The notes under the pieces: model-generated
The model's database searches: none
Seen by the model: the letters and a program-made list of their open reading frames with translations, nothing else
Told to the model about the DNA's origin: nothing
In this document: one piece after another, positions 58,991-64,000 of the stretch
Layout: each line of letters starts with the position of its first letter
Position numbering within the stretch: the first letter of the stretch is position 1
Program-made: the position numbers and the translations under genes
DNA from: Zhengitettix transpicula
Taxonomy: Eukaryota > Arthropoda > Insecta > Orthoptera > Tetrigidae
DNA length: 64,000 nt
Assembly: GCA_037074705.1 (NCBI GenBank)
Contig: CM073591.1
Coordinates: 85,726,032 to 85,790,031 of the forward strand
Direction: 5' to 3'

Positions 58991-59689
58991 CTCTTTTTTC
59001 AACGTGTAAGGCAGTGTATATTATAAGCCACACCTAAGCGAGAAGGGGTATTTGAGAGCGTGAGTAGACATGGTGACATGTTCTTGAGTAGAAGAGATGG
59101 CAACGCCGTGAAGGTAGACTACCACGCATACGAACATCATCCACCGCTACTTTGGAAATCTCAATTATTGCAGCCTTCCCAATAAAACAGATACAGTACG
59201 ACGACACTACATTCGCTTCAAAGAAAATTCACAGTTCAGTATACGTCATCTAGGATTCATTCATTTACTACAAGTCATCAAACTGGAGCAGCAAGCAGCC
59301 TAATAGAGCAATAGAGAATACCCACTTGGTTATTTCTGTTACGTCAGGAATCCGAAAGTTACACGAGAGATAAATTCATACGTTCTCATATCCAAATACT
59401 ATTTCCATTATATAGCTGATTGGACTTAAGACTAAAATTGCATTACAAATAAACTGAATCAGAACCATATCACTCAGGATATTAGAAATTGTATATGTAT
59501 ATTTATTTTTTCTTGAAAAGTATAAATGTTTAGTTATTTAATAACATTGAATTCTGACATAATTTTGATCCTTTTATTGTTAAAGAGAAGGTTAGAAATA
59601 TTTTTTATCAGACTCCGAACATACTTTGACTAGAAATAAGCCTTTGATTTTTCTTTTGTGAATATATGACCTTCCAGATAACACTAACA
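58991..59689. other. Unassigned DNA
   Basis: Nothing recognised. Confidence 0.4.
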
Positions 59690-60180
59690 ATATCAAGTCA
59701 GTTTTATACGCGGACCAAACGGACTGAGTAAAATCAGAAACTAATATCAACAATCTTCAGGTTAAACAATAACGTCATCGTATCATTAAACGACTGGTTC
59801 AGTACTTAAAAAATTGGTCCCGAACATGCGTAAATCTAAACTTGTTCATTTTTTGTCAGATAGCAGTAATGTTGAGTTCGCGAACACAAGGAATTATAAA
59901 GGTGTTCAAGTTGACGGAAAGCTGTGTTGGAATGACTATATTATTAAAGACTCTTGGTTCTGCCTGTTACTCTCTCCGAGTATTAATGTAGCAAATGGAT
60001 ACTTTGACAGAAAAAAAACGTATGTAATACACATGTTCATACGAACATGTGCTATGGTGATTTTATTGATGCTCTTTAAACTACAAAAACAAACTATACG
60101 AATATTGAGTGGAAAAACATTGCAAAACTCTTGTACATGGTCCCTATATAAGTTTTAGAAATTTTAGAATTTGGTAACAC
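59690..60180 (+). mobile_element. LINE relic with altered YADD box
   Basis: Plus-strand remnant of a reverse transcriptase distinct from the others. SVLYADQTD (59707-59718 covers YADQ; the usual second Asp is lost), VKSETNINNLQ in the next block, then in the 114-codon frame 59814-60158 KLVHFLSDSSNV, YKGVQVDGKLCWNDYI, and LFKLQKQTIRILSGKTLQNS, equivalent to the LQKRAIRI-x-G block of insect LINE proteins. About 100 residues between these blocks are missing. The clade is uncertain. Confidence 0.6.
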
Positions 60181-60359
60181 ATAATGGTAATTGGTTAAAT
60201 GCGGTGAGGTTCATACTAGAAATTGTATGATTCTGATAACTGACGAACATCCGTTCTCACTTTATGAAAAAAGTATAAACTTTTCCCGAATTCTGTAAAG
60301 TTTATTATTAAGTAATGTGCTTACTTAAAAGTAGTGGTGCTCTTCATTGACGTTGACAG
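60181..60359. other. Unassigned DNA
   Basis: Nothing recognised. Confidence 0.35.
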
Positions 60360-60470
60360 GAACTCTCCAGTGACACACAAATACAACATCCGTGCGTTCG
60401 CCGGGATTGGAACCCGGGACCAATGCAAAACGAATAATTAACACTGACCACTGCAGAAATAAAACGATTC
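60360..60470 (-). mobile_element. tRNA-derived SINE head (copy 3)
   Basis: On the minus strand GCAGTGGTCAGTGTTAAT (A-box-like) and GGTTCCAATCCCGGCGAA (B box) at tRNA spacing, then CGCACGGATGTTG, equivalent to GGGCATGGACG/GGGCATAGATG in copies 1 and 2. The trailing body is short. Confidence 0.6.
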
Positions 60471-62076
60471 AATTGTCTCAGCATTAAAGATATTAATAGC
60501 TATAACCTATTTGTGCAGAATTATATAACTCTCCTAACTAATGGTGCATATTTTTCGATTGATTATTATAAAAACCGGTCCCATGAAAGTACTGATGTAT
60601 GAAATTTATATAATAGCTGCTGTTTGTTTATATGCCAACCTGATTCAGGAAATTATTCGGTTTTCATGTTAATCATTGTTACAGAAGGAGAACTCGACGC
60701 TGATAATTTCACTGCTGAGACAAGTTGTCAGTAAAATTATTCTGTGGTAATAAAAAGTGTGGTCTTATTTGTGAAGTGCAGTTTTATTCTCAAACAATTT
60801 AATATCTTCTTAACTTTTCATTTAATCTCTTTACTAGTCTGTTTCATGTAATTTTCCATTTAAGTATTTTTTTACTTTCTAATTTTGGTTGTAATAAACA
60901 GGTGTGTTGATTAGGCGCTACGACGAAATTATTGGACTGTGTGAACCAGTCATTTTCATTGGTCAATTTTTAGAATATTGATCTGAGTTTCATGACGTCA
61001 GAGAAGTGAAACAGCTGACGACTAACCTTAACATTGAATTCTCCTATTATATTCTACCACAAAAGAATTTTAAACATATATACTTATATATGATTATATT
61101 TATATTATTTTTATTACAGCGTAATTTATAGTATAGTTCTCATTATGTTTTTTCCATTAACGAAATTTGTGCTTATGCATAATGATACTTTCGACTTTTC
61201 GTATTTCCTCAATAGAGAACTAACTGAATAAATAAATAACAAAGTATAATCAGGTGGGTTGGTTATAATAATATTTTTCTATAAAATAATTGATTTGAAA
61301 CTTCACATCACTCAAATCTCTTCCGTTAAATATCCCATCCTGTTTGCTTCTATTTATTGAGTTAGTAAATTTTGATATTGTGTGAATTGATCCTTCAAAA
61401 AGGATAATTAACAGCAATTTGATCTCATACCTGTTGTTTCTTGTGTTCGCAAACACTGTGAGGAAACGTAGCTCCTATACTCTTTGAAGACAGGTTTTTA
61501 TTGTTAATTCACATTGGTGCTCATGTCTCGCCACAATAGCTAATTACGTCACGAGAGGTTGAACTCGCACGCTATTAAAAATCGGCCACATATACCCACA
61601 GAGCTGCTGAGAGTGTGAGAGGCAGTAGCTTTGCGTTTCTGTGATGTTCCGTAGTGTTGGCATGACAACGAATGTCACAAGCACCGTCGTGCGAGTGAGG
61701 AGGCTCAGACAAACACAAAGGCTTTTATGAGGCAACGCACCGTAAAAGCCTCTTCAACCTTTCCAAATATCTCGTTTGTGAAATACGCGAAAAACGCCGA
61801 CTGCAATGCGAAAGCAATACAGCAATCGTTTGTAAGATCACGTAAAGCAGTAATAAATGAAAAATGAACATTTCAAGAAGTAAATAAGTTGCTATGTTAA
61901 GCATCATGTCTGCAATCATTACTATCATAAACTTAAATTGACACTCGTTAATTGCACTATCAATTATTATGACTTCAGTCACTCGTAATTGATAGACTGG
62001 ATTTGGGGTTTAATTTTCCTATTATTTTTTTCAAGGACAAACATTTGGAAGGAAGTCCGTGGCAGCTGATTTCAGA
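60471..62076. other. Mostly AT-rich DNA, nothing recognised
   Basis: A GC-richer patch at 61530-61740 has only chance frames. Confidence 0.4.
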
Positions 62077-62550
62077 TCCTTAAACTATAGCTCGGGGGGC
62101 CTAGTTAACCCTTGACTACCTTCCTCCACAGGCTGCATAGGGTAATCCACATAGTGGCCACTCCCCTCTTATAACGCAGGAAAGGGATTGAAAGGGAGGA
62201 TGCGGAAAGTAGTGCAAGGTAGCCAGAGTTAACTAGGACACCCGGGCTATAATATAAGGATCCTGCCAGGCATTCGCCTGAAAATGATGCAGGACGAACC
62301 CTAGAAAACCTGCATCAGGTAGGTCGGGCATTGAGTACTTGTCCCACGCTCTTCTGATGGCGGGAGAGTGGTTTACTGTGGGGACGTAGCATTCCCTTCT
62401 CCGTGCCTCGACCAGTTCAGGAGGCAGCTGGGCGACTCTTCCAATGGTAACAGCGAACAACTCTTATCGTATGCCCAAGATCATTCCTATTCTAATAAAG
62501 GAAAGTTGCTGCCACATGGATTACCCTCATGTAGCCTGCACTCCAAAAAT
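62077..62550 (+). mobile_element. Rp1 retroposon copy K (host), split by another Rp1
   Basis: The plus-strand copy is seen as two pieces, 62077-62129 (ATCCTTAAACTATAGC to CTACCTTCCTCCA) and 62485-62550 (CATTCCTATTCTAATAAAGG to CTCATGTAGCCTGCACTCC and an A-rich end). Placed together they are consecutive in the family except for about 25 bp lost at the break. Between them lies a minus-strand copy. Confidence 0.75.
62130..62484 (-). mobile_element. Rp1 retroposon copy K' nested inside copy K
   Basis: Minus strand, from CAGGCTGCATAGGG to CTTATCGTATGCCCAAGAT, covering the 3' three quarters of the family without its A tail. The insertion of one family member into another in opposite direction shows at least two rounds of activity. 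No clear target duplication. Confidence 0.82.
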
Positions 62551-64000
62551 ACCCTGCAATTACTGTTAAATTATGAATTGTGCTCCGAATTAATAATTTG
62601 GAACATTTGTCCATTGTCTTTATGAACTAATTAATACTATGAATGTCGCGTTCTTCGTGTTCTCACTTATTGGGTGAGCACTTAATAGTGAAAGTCTCTT
62701 GTTTTTTTTGTAACGTCATAACCGGAGAGGAAGCCCGAAAGTTTGCGGAAATGAATTCCGGAAGATGTGGGAGCTAACAGCTACACCGCAGAAGCAGACT
62801 CGGTTCCTTTGAAGTCGTTCCCTTAACGTTATTCACTTCAAAACTAATTAGATACGAGAATAACTCGGTTTAATTAATGGTAATTTTTAGACGTATACAC
62901 ACATCATTCTTTCATTCCGTTCTTCCGGCCTATAGATTCCAGAGATTACGCCAGTGCATTTAATTTCATGTAAAGCGTGCGACTCGTCTGGAAGAAACAT
63001 CAGATGCTCGGATAGAACTCATAAGCGTAAAACCACGAACAGTCAGAACAGAGCTTCTCTCTTCGTAAAGGCAACTGACTCGTGTCTGTAATTGCATGAT
63101 ATTTTTTAGTTTACCTGCAAATGAAATAATCCCACGTAATAATCTACCACAGAATATACTGCATCTCAAAATTTGTAATTTTCGCGAATTACGTTATAAT
63201 TATTAATTTATTAATTAATAAGAGTCATCGAGAAAGAGGAGAAGTGCTTACACTGAATCATTAAGTAATTTTAAACCTGTAATCTTAGGTGGTCTTCTAT
63301 GAAATTTTACCAGTAATTTGATCGTTAGAGCCAGTTTTCTTCTGGTTCTTCGAAGATGCCTAGCGCGGAATCAACACTTAATTTTAAGTGCACTGTCATT
63401 ATTCATAAAATATGTAGAGATGAAATCTATTGTTCTTAAAGTTATTTCCATCTTACGTTGCTTAAAATAAAAAGTAAATATTTTATTCATAATTAAACAA
63501 GGCTATTACAAATTTTTTATGTTTGACCTTTAATTTATGACTTTATATTACAAACATGGGAACCAAGTAGAAGAGTGTTAAAAATGATATTTATTACAAT
63601 TCAATCAAACCATTATGGACTTACAATAGGATACAAGGTTAAGTTTAATAACTGCATAAAGCAACTGCTTTAATAAATAATAAACTTAAAATATTTAAAA
63701 TAATCTGAAAACGAAGCAAAATTGTATTACGGGATCTCCTGATGCTTGGTTTGGCAGTAAAAACTCTGCCCACAAGGGACCGATGCCTTATACATTTGTC
63801 CTCAGGGGCCGATAAACAAGTGGCAGGTGGAAAGGGAACTTTATCTACCTTCCAGATCAAAAATTACAAAGTCTATAATTATATTTCAATATATTTTTAT
63901 CAATCTCTAAATGTATTTTTAAAAGTTTTACCCTGCAGCAGTTTGTAATATTACATTTTCAACGTTTTAGGTGGTTCTTAAATCGACGAAAGTTTCAGTT
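62551..64000. other. AT-rich DNA, nothing recognised
   Basis: Short frames at 62966-63169, 63645-63860 and 63742-63948 have no known motif. Confidence 0.4.

Noticed and set aside
60360..60440. tRNA gene
   Set aside because: Good B box, but no cloverleaf; it shares a SINE linker with two other loci.

Overview
The window looks like non-coding, transposon-rich chromosomal DNA from an insect. It is strongly AT-rich. It carries decayed Jockey-type and I-type non-LTR retrotransposons, tRNA-derived SINE heads, a PIF/Harbinger-type DNA element with a MADF-like protein fragment, (TA)n tails and several long foldback elements. I found no host gene: no open reading frame reads as a conserved cellular protein, and the longest ones (108-183 codons) are either retrotransposon pieces or unrecognised. 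No rRNA or intact tRNA gene was seen. I cannot name the species; a polyneopteran (cockroach or termite kind) is a guess from repeat style only.

The most striking content is one dispersed family, called Rp1 here, of about 500-535 bp. Thirteen copies or pieces lie at about 5.3-6.2, 9.7-10.2, 13.2-14.1, 17.6-18.1, 30.0-30.2, 33.8-34.5, 40.1-41.5, 48.8-49.3, 54.2-54.6 and 62.1-62.6 kb. Several have 3' A-rich tails and exact 9-12 bp target-site duplications, so Rp1 moved by LINE-type retroposition. It shows no tRNA, 7SL or 5S head that I can recognise, and no protein that could move it. Copies sit tail-to-tail (5.3-6.2 kb), in tandem (13.2-14.1 and 40.1-41.5 kb), nested in each other (62.1-62.6 kb), inside a LINE (17.6 kb), and one is itself split by a Jockey fragment (40.4 kb).

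A second theme is foldback elements, long inverted repeats at 0.6-1.0, 12.4-12.7, 33.2-33.4, 43.1-43.3, 51.2-51.4 and 54.8-55.2 kb. Five of the six carry a CTGANGA-like box followed by a GAAAC-like box next to one arm, which resembles the catalytic core of a hammerhead ribozyme. One pair (12.4 and 51.2 kb) is clearly a single family.

Region by region: 0-5 kb is a foldback element and AT-rich DNA. 5-14 kb holds Rp1 copies, a Jockey relic and a foldback element. 16.5-18.9 kb holds two head-to-head pieces of one LINE. 20.7-21.4 kb is the PIF/Harbinger-like element. 22.2-23.3 kb is a possible solo LTR. 24.8-28.8 kb is a LINE cluster (two Jockey-type pieces and one I-type). 29.6-34.5 kb holds a SINE, Rp1 copies and a foldback element. 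35.5-37.0 kb is a tandem array with a 281-bp period. 40.1-41.7 kb is an Rp1/Jockey/SINE cluster. 43-51.4 kb holds a foldback element, two copies of a second SINE-like family (SINE2), Rp1 and another foldback element. 54.2-60.5 kb holds Rp1, the longest foldback element, a 3-kb I-type LINE with another LINE inserted, a further LINE relic and a SINE. 62.1-62.6 kb is the nested Rp1. The DNA between is AT-rich and unexplained. A few homeodomain-site-rich patches (2.7, 6.75, 15.8 and 34.6 kb) could be regulatory, but this cannot be shown from one sequence.
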